Shown here piece by piece: positions 26,229-38,520 of a stretch of DNA of 64,000 nucleotides; position 1 is the stretch's first letter; every line of letters begins with the position of its first letter. The notes beneath the pieces were generated by a model that saw nothing but the letters and a program-made list of their open reading frames with translations, did no database searches and was not told where the DNA came from. A program made the position numbers and the translations under genes. This stretch comes from Branchiostoma floridae (taxonomy: Eukaryota; Chordata; Leptocardii; Amphioxiformes; Branchiostomatidae): positions 13,812,926 to 13,876,925 of the forward strand of contig NC_049987.1 of assembly GCF_000003815.2 (NCBI RefSeq). The letters are read 5' to 3'.

Positions 26229-29200
26229 GTAAATACGGGTTGAGCATTTAACATAAACTCTGATTGTTTTGGTTGGTTTCAGGATTGTATCAGGGAAGCC
26301 CCCCCCCCTTTTTCAGACCCAGTTCCCTCTATGAACAAGGGGTCCATAAACATCTCAAAGATAAAAAATCTCAACTTCCTTCACTCATAAGTATAGGCAA
26401 AGTCGCCATAGTCGAACCTTATATCTGTAATTGAATCAGTGCAATTACTTTGGGTCTTGCATACTGACTTTCTCCCAGGAAATGCATTGTAGTTCTTGTT
26501 TTTATTGTGAAGAATTTCAAACAAATATTTCAGGGTGTATTTCTATACCACTGGACATCGGTACACATGTAGAGTCCCGTCAAATTCCAGAGATTGTAAC
26601 TGTATAAAGCCTTCTCTTACAAAGTTTTCCGACCTCAACTAAGCAACCAAAGAAAGTAAAACGCCGAATGTTGATAACACACCTGACTGCCTCTGTGCAA
26701 ACTGTCTGACCATTTACTTTGGTCCGACGTGTTTTGTAACAAACTATGTGAACACAAAGTAACACCTTTTGCCATTCAACTGCCGCAGTGTTTTCAAACG
26801 TCTGTGCCTTGTTATACCCAGTCTTGGGGAGGCCATCTCGACCTGTTTATTTTGTGTCACCTTTGTATCAACATTATAAAGCCACTATCTGCCCTACATC
26901 TCAAACTCCTTTCTTGCTGTGTGACATATCAACATGTTGTGTAGTGACTCTTTTGTCTTGTGCCTTTCAAGAGATGACTTTGTACAGAAAAGGAAGAGAC
27001 TCTTTAGAGAGACACTTTTGTCTGTTAGACTTGCAGCAAAGTTGATTTGTATTGATGTCACATGATACAGTACACTAATGTTGCAGGTGTGACAACATGG
27101 CTGCTGCATATCACCTTACACCCCCACCCCCACACAAGGTATCCATACAACAGTGACTACCATTCAAACTGCCCACCTCAAACTTCTGTTTGAGTAATTT
27201 CCGCTTCCTTTCGAACCACGCACGACTACGGAAGCATACTTGCATGATTACGTAATTGTTGATGTCATCAAAGAGGAACCCTGTTGTGAAAAAGTCAGAT
27301 CACTACTACAAAAACTCTCTGTGCTAGCTGGAGTCAAAACAACCTGTTACACATTACAAGTCAATAGCAAAGCTTCACTAAGCAGAATGTTGAAAAAGTA
27401 TACCTGTGTGCTATGAAGAAACTGGGTATGAACTATGATATAACACATTGAAGAGAAAGATTGTTTATACACAACTGATTGTTATACAACCAATGTTTCG
27501 GTTATTGCCAATCTGGTGAAGTCATTACAAACGTCCTGCAATGTTTGAACGAGGGAGAAATGAATAATCATTTATTACATTCTTCGAACACACATTCATT
27601 TCTTGAGGACAGATTTTAATGCCTACTCCTATGCCGAAGCAGACATAACCTTTCTGGCATATGAACCTGGCCAAGGCCAAGGATCATTTGGTTCTCTATG
27701 TTTATCACAACAAAGGGGAGAGGAAAGCACAGTAATCTGGGATAATCCCATAAGGATTAGCACTTTAATTCTTTCTTTTTATCCATGGGAAAAGCCAATA
27801 ATGGTGGGGAGTTTCACATCTCCCTGTGAGATGCCATAATGAAGTGGAGACGCATCATAAAACACTTAACACTGCCGTGTTTATTTTAGTTAATGAATCA
27901 AAAAGGAAGATACTAAGTATCAAAATTCACAGTTCATCAGTAAATATAGCTTTGAGAAATATAAAGTAGAGAAATATACAACATGTTCTTTACAGAATTT
28001 CTTTTTGAATTAATCTTGAGATTTTGTCAAACTTAGCAAACAGTAACCTGGAGAAATCTCTCCTAGCTCAGAGAAATTTTGCAACTTTTTATCAGTATTT
28101 TGCCCATGATGCTTGAGAATGTTGTGTGTTTCTTGTACAATGTATTGGCCAAACATACATATCTAACACTTTAGTCAAATAACTTTCTGTCATAGAAAAG
28201 CATACAACACATACCACGAAGACGTGCTTTATACAATAATGCACATTGAAATAAATCAAGACAAAGTTTGACCAAACATGAAATACAATGTGCTACAAAG
28301 GCCACTGCCCTATATCCACACCATCACATGACATGAGTGGCATGGCAGCCTACATGTGGGGTTTTCACACTGGTTCTGTTCTGTTTGTCCAGAGCTTTAA
28401 GGTCTAGTCTGCCAGAACCACACACTGCAAACAAGTGATTTGGTAAACCGTAAATCAGACAAATTAAACACTGGTCACTTTCCACTGGCAAAGAGACCAG
28501 ATGCTTAAGATTTCTAGCATGTCTTAAGATGAAAAAAAATTCTTTAGTTATTGTGTAATACTTTATTTGAAAGAAATTTAAAAAACCTGCTTTTACAAGA
28601 AATTGAAGTGTGCATACAATGATACAAAATACAGAGCTTTGTCATAACACTATTGAAATTTGTCCAATGGTATCCAGTAATTATAAGTAGCACCAATCAA
28701 CTTGATTTCTGGACATACTGTCATAGTGTCCACACTAAGAATACAAGTACATTTGATTACGAATGGTATTTTTGCACCTAAAGTAATCTTCAATAACTTT
28801 CCTGTAAAATCTAAAATAACTCATCAAGTTTCACTAAAACACTTATACAACAGGTGGTTTCACAAAAGAATGAGGTCATTCCTAAAAAGTCGGACAACGT
28901 ATCATCAGGACACTTTGCAGTTATACTATAGGCTTTATACTGTTGCATACAGAAACTGTGGAACCAACCCAAGACACCAACCCAAACCAGGTGTTGTGAA
29001 TTTGCAGGGTTACTGATCTTGTTACACACATTTGTATGGACTTACTTGTCAATGAGCCCTGACAGAGTTTCTCTTTCTGTTGAACTTTACTACATTGAAA
29101 CCATCTGGCCATTAGTTTTGGTTGAATGGCAGAGAAAAAGGCAGAGACATTATTCAGCTTTTGTTATATTTCTGACTAGTTTGACATGTATGTACATGTA

Positions 29201-30031
29201 TGTACATGTACCTATGGTATATAGCAAAACTGCTCAATTACAACTACATTGATTATAAAATACCCCATACACACAGAAAATAAACTCCAGATGTATGTCT
29301 TTCAACAGGTATCAAAGTCTTAATCTTTCAAAGCCATTTCCTAAAGGTTGTGATTATATTATGGTAGATTTTGGACATAAACATCACAATATGATTGGTG
29401 GGATATATGCATTTTGTTGCAAATGGTGGCTGAAAGCCAAATTCAGGGCAAGAGTGTTGAATTTAGATACACATGATATCTATTAGACAATTCATACTGT
29501 ACATATCTCATATATCCATGTATATTTATGCAAACCCATACCACTGTATTACTTGTGCTCCCTGACTTCAGTATCGAGTAGCAGTGCTACATCAATCATA
29601 ACAATCTGTTTCAGACTCAACCAATATGTTTGTCCCTATCCGCTTGGTACTTTCTTCTACCACCACTAATAATTACAACCATGACCCAATACCGGGCAAT
29701 AGAAAGGAATACCTTTTGACATGACAACTTTGATGTAGAGTTTCACAATAGGTTCCAGTGTAGGTATGGTTATATGATACCGAATAATCCATAGCCTTAG
29801 GGGAAGAGACACACCTTTCAACAAAGGTCAGTCTTAATAACAGACTAGGTCAGAACACCAGTCAGACAGCTGTTCCTATAGGCATAACTGCACCTGACTA
29901 CAACAAAAACAATACACCTACTGCATTAGGTCATGTCTGTTATCTTCCTTCATCTATGTAAGCCTAGGGGTATAAGTATAACTGCCTTTGGAGTAGCATA
30001 CCAGATAGGCAGACACATGTCAACACCTAGG
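26229..30031. other. Non-coding region
   Basis: No further exon is recognised downstream of the orphan exon. A C-rich run lies near 26300 and a (TACATGTATG)-type simple repeat at 29184-29210. Confidence 0.45.
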
Positions 30032-30237
30032 TACTGTAATTCTTAAAACTTTCTTGGTGATTTTATTCTCTTGGACTTTGCAGTGATACTTTCAGTGCAA
30101 GCTCATGTCTCCTTTTTACATCGATTTTGTACTACCGAATTGTTCAAACCGCAAATATGAAACACTACAAAAACCTTCTTTTTCCTACTACTGTACTATG
30201 AAATATAACCACCTTAAAAGTAAGCAAATTTACAGTA
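30032..30237. mobile_element. MITE, TACTGTAAA family, copy 4
   Basis: It begins TACTGTAATTC and ends AAGCAAATTTACAGTA. Its right half shares AAGCAAATTTACAGTA, and a preceding run of the type ACACTACAAAAACCTTCTTT, with the element at 35128-35238. The two are therefore copies of one repeat. Confidence 0.55.
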
Positions 30238-33200
30238 CATTGTGTTGAATGACATGTCACACCTATGTTCAGCATAGGCAACTCCAAGCCTTTTTTGATA
30301 CTATCTGACTTAACAATAGTGAATTTGACTTAAAAAATTTGCATATAATGATAAGAATCAGACAGGCACGACAATTCTTCCACAAGCAGTACGATTTGAC
30401 TATAGAAATGTGCATTCTTTTACAGAAAGTTGAAGAAACAACAATCCTTCAGACACAGCCATGGCAAGCAGACAGACCACGAAATCTGGCTAATCCGCCC
30501 ACCCCCTGAGTAGGTGTGGTGGGTGATCTGTCACTGAAAGGAATACCCTGAGTCACCAGGTGATCATGGGCATCAAAGAAACTTTACTGACCTAAACTTT
30601 GACAATTTTCATGCACCATCTGGCATTTTACTTTAGCACTGAGTTGGGATATTCTTGAAATATAAAATAGTCAAACTTATGAAAGAGACATTGTTTTTAA
30701 ACCTTTTTATTCAAATGATATTTAAAAATTACAAATTAGCAGCATACAAATTTGTATCTTCCGAAATCCTTATCACTTTTTATATGTAATATACCCTGGG
30801 CAATTGCGCAGTTTCATACCATACCAATTGATTCCAGGCTACTGAAATCAGGAAGCTCTTCAGGGACTATAGATTCCCTTTATAGCCTGGCAGAGTTATA
30901 ATGTTAGGATAACCTCCCTGTTCACACCTTTATCATTATAGGTCTTACGGCAAATTATTCCCTGTATTGTTTCTTCATGCATGTTAAGAATTTTCAAGAT
31001 GTGCTTGTCAGCTTTTTGTATTCAATTTACAATGCAGTTGAAAATGAAGACTAACATATTTTAGAAAACAAAAATCAACGGTAAAATGATATAACTCAAG
31101 TATAAAGGTATGAAGAAAAGGAATTCTCAGACAAATGCTTGGCGTTAAATGTCACCAAAGAAATATACAGTAACAGCAAAACACTGGTCCTTCTATCACC
31201 AATGGCAGAGGGTGAAAACTAATTTGTAACACCTAACATGAGTCAGCTACTGGAACAAGACACCAGGCAACCTTACACCTTAATGCATTTGTTCATCTTT
31301 TCCATCTCGCTGCTAATGAATTGAATTTCCTTTAAGTTTCGTATCAAATCTACACCTGCAATTCACAGTTGTGTTTTTTTTTACGACATTTGTGATGAAA
31401 GAGTAGGCTGCTGAAATGTCTTAACAAGTTGATGCTACCAGCATTCCAAGCTGGTAAACATGGCAAAAAGCCAACAACAACAGCTTAGGGCTTTTGTGCT
31501 GAACTTGAACACAATGAATGTCTGTTCTTTGGGGGGCTTCGATTAGAGGAAAAAATCTGAAGCTAGGTGTAGTGTTGAGTCATTACATGATCAAGCTTCA
31601 ACTGCCAACATTTAGAGAAAAAGATCAGTGTATAACCCAGTTTAAAAATTCTTACGAGTAGAAGAAACACTTTGTAAAAATTGCTACAACAAAACACACT
31701 ACAGAACAAGGCTCAATACAAACAAATGAATGTACAACGAAGGAGTCTAATTACTATTGCTGCCACCTTTTCATTCATGCAATGAAAATTGGAGCAAACA
31801 TTCCTTAAATGCCCTAAAGGTGTCTGACGACATATCTTATCTACTCTGTTGTTGTTTCTTCCAAATGTTTCCTAAAGTTTTTGACAATTGTCTACCCAGG
31901 TGGTCTAAACAATGCCTCCTAGGCAGGTGTCACATGCTTTGAGACATTCAAGACAAGATGACCTTTTCTCAGAAGAACAAAGCATTATATGACCTGGATC
32001 AAATGCAATAAATAAACGCTCATAGGCAAATTATTCTTGATTCTTAAAGCACAAATTGCTTATTGATAACATGCACATTTAACGTTTATTTGCCAATCCA
32101 AATATTGCAAACTACTATGCTATTCTGTATACAATGTACCTCAATACCTGAAGAACTCTTTGTTTTAAATGTGGAAGTTTTAGGGTGCCCAATGGATATA
32201 TCAGAGTTTACGCTACTTCCAATACCCTCCTTGATGCATGTAACAGCGTTCTAGATGTTAATACCGCTGACCATAAAAAACCTAAACTTAGCTTTCATCT
32301 CCAGCCAACCAGACAAGTCAATTTGAACCAAGACCCTTTGTAGGGAACACCTTTACTTCATTTCTCATCAGTGTCTACTCTCCCATGACTTTGGCAAATT
32401 GATTTGGTGAGAAAGAAGTGCTGCTTGTTCCCACTCTGTGGTCTAGTGGTTAGGGAGCGAGGGGTCGGGGAAAGGCTCTGACAACAGTGACCTCATCAGT
32501 ATAGGGATGGGGAGTAAAAGAAGACCCTATAAGAGCTACAACAAAAGCTAACAGATAAAATTTCCTTTTGTGTTGTTCACCGTCATATTCTGCACAGGTG
32601 TCTCTTAAACCTTATTCTTGCTAAGGCCTCATTAGTAATACCTACATTGCAAAAGTAAAAGGCAAACTCTGCAGCTAGGGGTTAAGAGATGGATGGATGT
32701 CAGGTTACGTAATCATTAGAAGATAAGCAAAATTATAGATATACTTTTAAATATATACTCAAACAATGTTTCTCATATGTTCCCAGGGCTCGATAAGGTG
32801 TACCTTTAATATCTACACATATTATATCATAGCTCCCCAAATGAAAAAAGCCATAAGGCATGCAGTATTGCACACTCTTTATCAACCTGTTCCGCAGGTC
32901 TATTTTATGAAGCAAACATAACCAAAAGTAATTTCGTGAGCAGTTATATACGGGGTATTGGAGAAGTATGGTACAGTGACTTTTATACGGGGGGCCTGGT
33001 GCATACAGGGCAATTCTTTGGGATGTCTCAAAACTGAAAAGTATGATATTGAAAATACATTAATTTTATTTCTGTGTGGACTTAATTTGGAGGCGGCAGT
33101 GAAGGGGAGGCTTTTGAGGTTTAAAACCATCACAACTATTTCAAGATTTACAGGAATAGTGAAGAGGATATAAGTGTTAGATATGCAGGTTTTGCTATGC

Positions 33201-33680
33201 TACATAAGTCAATACAGTATAATGTACTGTCATACCTACATGTATCACATGCCTGCCAAGCTGGTATGTTACCTTGACTGGCAGTTGTACTATTTGACCA
33301 ATAGAGATACAGCTACACAAACAGGGAAACCTGTAACTGTTTCCTCACATTCCTGTCCAGTTTGATTGACAGCTCTGTAGGACATGACATCCCCCATCTG
33401 TTTGTCTGACCTACATCTATTCCAATGTTTTGTCCCTTACTGTGGCTTACAAATCAATGAAGCACCAGACCAATACATGCAAATCTATGCACATTTCTGC
33501 TAAGTGAAAACAACAGATATACATAATGGAAATACCCTAGAGTATAGTCTTTAGACTTTATTATAGTTGGGCTTCAGGAAGTACATACATTGTTCTACGT
33601 ACATCGATACTACAGAAACTTTTTTTCATGACAAATTTTAAAAGCAAGAATTACATGTATATTACAGCTATTGCTATAAT
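30238..33680. other. Non-coding region
   Basis: No supported exon. Near 32441-32460 a GTCTAGTGGTTAGGGAGCG string resembles a tRNA A box but no matching B box follows at the right distance, so no tRNA or SINE is called. Confidence 0.4.
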
Positions 33681-34509
33681 CCCCCTCTACCTCCTGTGTT
33701 ATTACTGAATGGCAAAGCCTTGGAGTACACTGAAGATGCCTGTATACTAGGTATCTGGATGTCTGCGGACTTGAAATGGGGAAAACATACTGACGCTATT
33801 ATAAAAAAAGCAAGCTGTCGTCTTTTTCTGCTTAAAAAACTAAAACGCTCTGGTGTCTGCACTGAAGATCTCTGTGAGATATACCTATTATACGTCCGAC
33901 CTATTATGGAATATGCTGCCCCGGTATGGCATCCAGGTTTAACATGCCAACAATCAGCTGCATTAGAACGCATACAAAAGCGTGCGCTAAGAATAATTCT
34001 GGGCAGCGATTATACTTGTTATGCCGAAGCTCTATGTAGGCTAAATATTTGTACCTTAAAATCAAGAAGACAATTGCTATGTCTTAAGTTTGCGAAATCC
34101 ATGTTTAATTCTCCCACTTTTCGAAGCTGGTTGCCTGCTAAACGTAATGAAGTTCACAACAGAGATTTAAAACGAGGGCTCGAGCTTAGCATACCTTTTG
34201 CCAGATATGATAGGTACAAAAACAGTGCCATTCCATACTTGTCCGCACTCTTAAATACTGATTTATAGCCTGTTATCAATGTCTTATTACCACTACATGG
34301 AAATGTTGATTGCTGGTAATTTTTGCCTTGGCGCGGACCGACTATTGTTAGTATGTTATGCTGTATATATCAGGATTTTTTTTAAAGACTGAGACTAACT
34401 TAATTCAGCTATGTTTACAGCAATGTATAACAGGCTGCAACGTTGTTTCAGTATGTCTTTGTATGTATATGTATATATGTATGAATAAACCATTGATAAT
34501 AATTGATAG
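33681..34509 (+). pseudogene. 5'-truncated non-LTR retrotransposon, C-terminal end of reverse transcriptase ORF
   Basis: One open frame (33696-34268, starting without an ATG) encodes about 190 residues typical of the C-terminal end of CR1/jockey-like reverse transcriptases. Visible landmarks are LGIWMSADLKWGKH, then a KKASCRLFLLKKLKRSG helix, YVRPIMEYAAPVWHPGLT, LERIQKRALRIILG, and a trailing basic domain ending in TAG. The catalytic palm with its YxDD motif and the endonuclease are absent, so the copy is dead on arrival, as usual for 5'-truncated LINE insertions. A 3' UTR follows, ending in AATAAACCATTGATAATAAT near 34509. The frame has no internal stop, so the insertion may be fairly young. 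Clade assignment beyond CR1/jockey-like is uncertain. Confidence 0.85.
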
Positions 34510-35127
34510 TACAAAACTACATTTTGAAGATTTGAGTTATAGATTTAGGTTCCAATATTAATAACTAAGAGAGATTATTTCATGCAGGCCTGAAATGTTA
34601 TAAATTCTGAAACTACACACACAAAAGGTATTTTTTGTAATCATACAATGATAGTCCAAATCAAATGTTTCCCAGGCAATGTAACAACCCAATGTCTTGT
34701 GGCTGCTATGACAGTATAAGTCCATAGGTGTTGAATTCGAATGTGAAAATTCCTTCAGTTATCATCGCTCACTCTTACGTGCTTGAGGCTGGAATTCTGT
34801 AAGTGCTTTTTATAGATCCCACTTATTCCATGGCTGGAGGAACATAGCTCTTACAACAGGAAGAATGACTGGTATTATCTGCTGACTCGAGAGTCATAAA
34901 TTCACCAACACCCATGCAGTGTCGAGAACTATGTTTTAGTGACAGGGAGTAAGATACCGCGGTAGAACAGTTTGAACCAAAGCTGAGATTAATGAAAAAG
35001 ATTGACGAATAATATTGAAACGGGAGAGTGTTACATAACATCAAGAAATATCAGTGGTGGGTTTGATGTTTGCGGTTTTCAAGGTGACCTCTCCACTTCA
35101 CATTGCAAAGTGCAAACAGTACAAATG

Positions 35128-35238
35128 TACTGTCAGTGATACTTTATGTGCCCACTACAAACTTTAAACACTGCAAAAAGCTCCTTTTATCCTCCACCAC
35201 ACAATCAAATCCCTTCAAATATAAGCAAATTTACAGTA
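35128..35238. mobile_element. MITE, TACTGTAAA family, short copy 5
   Basis: It begins TACTGTCAGTGATAC and ends AAGCAAATTTACAGTA. It is about 111 bp, a shortened relative of the copy at 30032-30237. Confidence 0.5.
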
Positions 35239-35761
35239 AGTGGAGACATCAACACATGATATTTCGCCATTCCTGTAAAAAAGCGTCTGCAATATGCAAA
35301 TCTTCTATTTTGCTAAAAATAGATGCAGGTGGTGTTCAAACAAGGTACTGAAATTGTTTGGCCCTATGGGACTGGAAACCAACCCTACAATGCAACCCTC
35401 TACACAGGTGCCTGCTCACCATACAAGAGGGTACAGAATCTGGGTTAAGTGTGGCCATAATGGACCAAAATGAACCCTCAAACCTCCAGGCCATTTCCTA
35501 TAGGAAATATCAAATGGCCGATAAAAGAAACGCCCCAGGACACCAAAGGAATATTTTCAGAAGGTACGATGAAAATAACACCAAACTGAGAAAATAAGGA
35601 ATCAAACTATTCAAAGAGAAAACTGAATGCAGAATCACAACGTCTGCACTCAGGCACCTTTAGTTAAAATGTTTGATAGTAAAAAGTACAGCAATGTCCA
35701 TGCATCTTTCCAAACCATACATCACCATGCCATGTAGTAGAAAGGTTTATCTAGCCATAAT

Positions 35762-35882
35762 CTCCAAGCAGATGTTGGGGGTGTTTCTGATTGTCTGGTT
35801 TCTCTGATGGTCCCTAATCCAGGATTTATGGTGAAGTCAGATAAGGAAATATCATACTTGCCCACCCAACATCTTCTTGGAG
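35762..35882. mobile_element. Short foldback with CTCCAAGCAGATGTTGGG ends
   Basis: The left end CTCCAAGCAGATGTTGGG is mirrored at the right end by CCCAACATCTTCTTGGAG, an inverted repeat of about 18 bp with one mismatch enclosing about 85 bp. CTCCAAGCAGA strings also occur near 5893-5942, 62234 and 62301. This is a dispersed amphioxus-type repeat of unknown transposase affiliation. Confidence 0.6.
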
Positions 35883-37461
35883 TTTAATCAACTCCTGCCC
35901 ATTTCTGTAATGCACAAGGCTGTAAGAGATATATCACTGGTTAATGACATTACCTATAACCACCAACCACAGCCAATGTCCCATGGGGGACCTGTTAACT
36001 ATGCCAAAGACTTGTCTGAATAAATCTGATAGTCTGACAAAAAGGAATCATAAAAGATAACATTATTTCATCAAAAACACTACCAAAACATTTCCTGGCC
36101 CTCAAGCAAATATGCAGTTATGATATGCTGAGTTATATCATTGTCTTAATGGCAAATGAGAACAGACAGTGATGGAGCATTTGGATATTGGATTATTACA
36201 TAATAAATCATAAATCTGGATGGAATACAAAAAAGGTCATCATACAAAGATTTGCATGCTTTTAGCTGCCTTTGGTGGTTTGTAAAGCACATGCTTAATA
36301 GATGCAAGCCGTTATCTTGTCAGAATTAATTGGATGACATCATGGCATAGCAATTTGTGATCCTTCTCGTAAAGTATCTTTACAGATTATTGTATGAGGA
36401 GAGATATATGTTTAGTGACCTTAAGATATGAAATATGTTTTCATAATAATGTTACACATTTCCAGAGCTGCCTGTACACAATATCTGAGGTAGAAATAAA
36501 ATCACTATTTACCGCTTTGCCAAAAAATACGTTTTGACCAAGAAAAACAACTCTACAATACTACTGTGCAAGGAACAGCAGAAAAGGTGTTAAGTATCTA
36601 TGACCAATATGGTTAATCATGGCTTATTTTATTATGCTAATTAACATGATTGTGTCAAGATTATCTAAATTGCATCTTTTACACAAACAAGGTACAAACA
36701 TGGCCATTAATTACAAATGAATATGCAAAATCATCAATTGTTGTTATTTCTGTGGTTTCCACTAAACCTGTTGGGAAACTAGAACAACAAAGGAAAGATA
36801 GCTGAAAATCCTCTGAAGGATAATTGGTTACAATTAGATTTAAGGGGCTCAGAAACTGGGCATTTCTTCATATGGTTGGCGTTGAATATTCCACATTTGT
36901 ATACCGATGAAAAATCTGGTCGTATTGTGTCTGAAATTGCAGCGCAATGGCTCAAGTTAACTCAAGTCTGACCTTAAATTTTACCCTTAAGGAGTTCCTG
37001 ATTACCTTAGATGGTTGCCGGTCAGGAAAACACAAAAATTAAAGCTACAAACGAGTGTCCAAAACTAACCGATATATTCATAACAACAACCAAAAGAACC
37101 CAACTGAAGTTTGCCACGTTTTTAGATCCTGTTAAGTTGGCGGGAAGCCACAAGGACGCGTGGAAAGATCTGTTTCTAGCTCGCCAAGCGACAACAAAAG
37201 AGGGGAAACCTGTGAACAAAAAAATCTGCAACACCTGGCAGGTGTCAACGTGTCGCGGTAACGTTACATGGGCCGACTTCTCTCCCCACTAAACTCCAAC
37301 TAAATCCCGACAATATAGAGGATATATAGTGTACATAAAAGGCTAAGGGAACAGTAAAAGTCATAGGCCGCCAAAGTCATGTGTGCCAGTTTGCACTTGA
37401 TGTGAAGTGAACAATGTAGATGGCGTGCAGAGCGAACAAGTGTTGTTATTTGTGTACTCAC
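35883..37461. other. Non-coding, probably intron 1 of the NHS-like gene
   Basis: This sequence lies downstream (minus strand) of the splice donor of the NHS-like first exon. A plus-strand frame at 37011-37292 encodes 93 lysine- and threonine-rich residues with no recognisable homology and is not called. Confidence 0.4.
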
Positions 37462-37756
37462 GGATTGGAACGGATCGGGCGTCTAACCCCTTCACTTTGT
37501 CTTCCACGTTTTCAATCCTCGTCAGAAGCTTCTCCGAGCGGCAGGCGACTCCGTGTAGCTCCGAGTCGAGCTCATCGAAGATGTCGGTAGCGTTCTTGAG
37601 GAGATCGGCGAGCTGGCGGAGGGTACCGGCCAGCATGGAGTTGGTGACGGCGTCCAGGTCGTCCCACACCGCCGCCGGACCGACCTGCGCTCCCGGGCCT
37701 GTACCGGGCCTCTCCCCGAGCGCTTCGGGCTTTACACTCCTCTTTGGAAAAGGCAT
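37462..37756 (-). CDS. NHS family protein, first coding exon (WAVE homology domain), partial
   Basis: The exon encodes 98 residues starting MPFPKRSVKPEAL, followed by a proline/glycine-rich insert and a helical stretch containing LDAVTNSMLAGTLRQLADLL and DIFDELDSEL. This is the N-terminal WAVE homology domain shared by Nance-Horan syndrome proteins (NHS, NHSL1-3) and WAVE proteins, which binds the Abi/HSPC300 helices of the actin-regulating WAVE complex. The MPF start, the RQLADL segment and the ELDSEL helix resemble NHS/NHSL more than WAVE. The exon ends CCAATCC/GTGAGT in phase 1, comparable to the large first exon of vertebrate NHS genes. It is more GC- and CpG-rich than its surroundings. 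No later exon is recognised in the window; vertebrate NHS has a very long first intron, so the rest may lie beyond the left edge. A WAVE-family gene is the alternative. Confidence 0.75.
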
Positions 37757-38520
37757 AGCTCGACGTATTATATATCCTCTCTGTATACGTCAATTTTACA
37801 AAAATTCCAATCAGAAATGTTATCGATCAGGTGGTGATCCAACTTGCACTTGCATGATGTTCAAAGGCGAAATCAACACACGACCGCGCGGGGTCACCAC
37901 TATAGTACGGTGTAGGTTGCACAAACTTGTTTGGGTTCCCTTCCTTGCAAGTCACGCGCCCGAACGACGACAACCATGCGCCCCCCAGGAAGCGACACCT
38001 TTCCCTTGTTCCTCCTGGAATACGCAGAAAATGTGGTGAGGAATATCCTGAAAGGAAATCCAGAAGCCACCGACTTTTCACGCCCCTCCACACGTACACC
38101 CCATGTTCGGGACAGGACAGAGCGGTGTAGTTACTGAGGTGTAGCAATTCAAACCTTGGGCAATCGGCTGTTACCGTTACCTCACCTACTCCCTCTCTCT
38201 CATTAATCATTAACCTAAATATCGAGACTTTCTCTATACATAGGATACAGGCGACTGAAAATATTATCAAACATGACTGTTATGATATTGGCAAAGGTAA
38301 AAGTGAGATACTGAGGAATTGTTACAAAATACTTGCAAAAATATATATTTACCTTTTCTGGAGGGAGAATGTTTGTGGTGAAAGCAGCTTATTCTATGGG
38401 TACCATTGAATCACAGTTGGGAGCGCTGATTGGACGACAGATACGTCAGGATTAAGTTTCAACCAATCAAACATGGGGTTTGGATTATGTTTCGCGTTTT
38501 TGCAGAGGATGGAAAGTAGA
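37757..38520 (-). promoter_or_regulatory. Probable 5' UTR/promoter region of the NHS-like gene
   Basis: The sequence upstream of the ATG is CpG-containing up to about 38140. Further upstream it contains CCAAT-type boxes on either strand near 38430 and 38463. No TATA box is obvious. The long minus-strand frame at 37827-38270 has no recognisable homology and is treated as non-coding. Confidence 0.3.

Noticed and set aside
32441-32500. tRNA-like A box
   Set aside because: No B box at the proper distance and no cloverleaf could be drawn.
37011-37292. 93-codon lysine/threonine-rich frame
   Set aside because: No homology recognised and no gene context; inside the presumed NHS-like intron.
37407-38039. 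Plus-strand 210-codon frame over the NHS-like exon
   Set aside because: It is antisense to a recognisable coding exon and has no family resemblance.
37827-38270. 147-codon minus-strand frame upstream of the NHS-like ATG
   Set aside because: No homology recognised; more likely promoter/5' UTR sequence that happens to be open.
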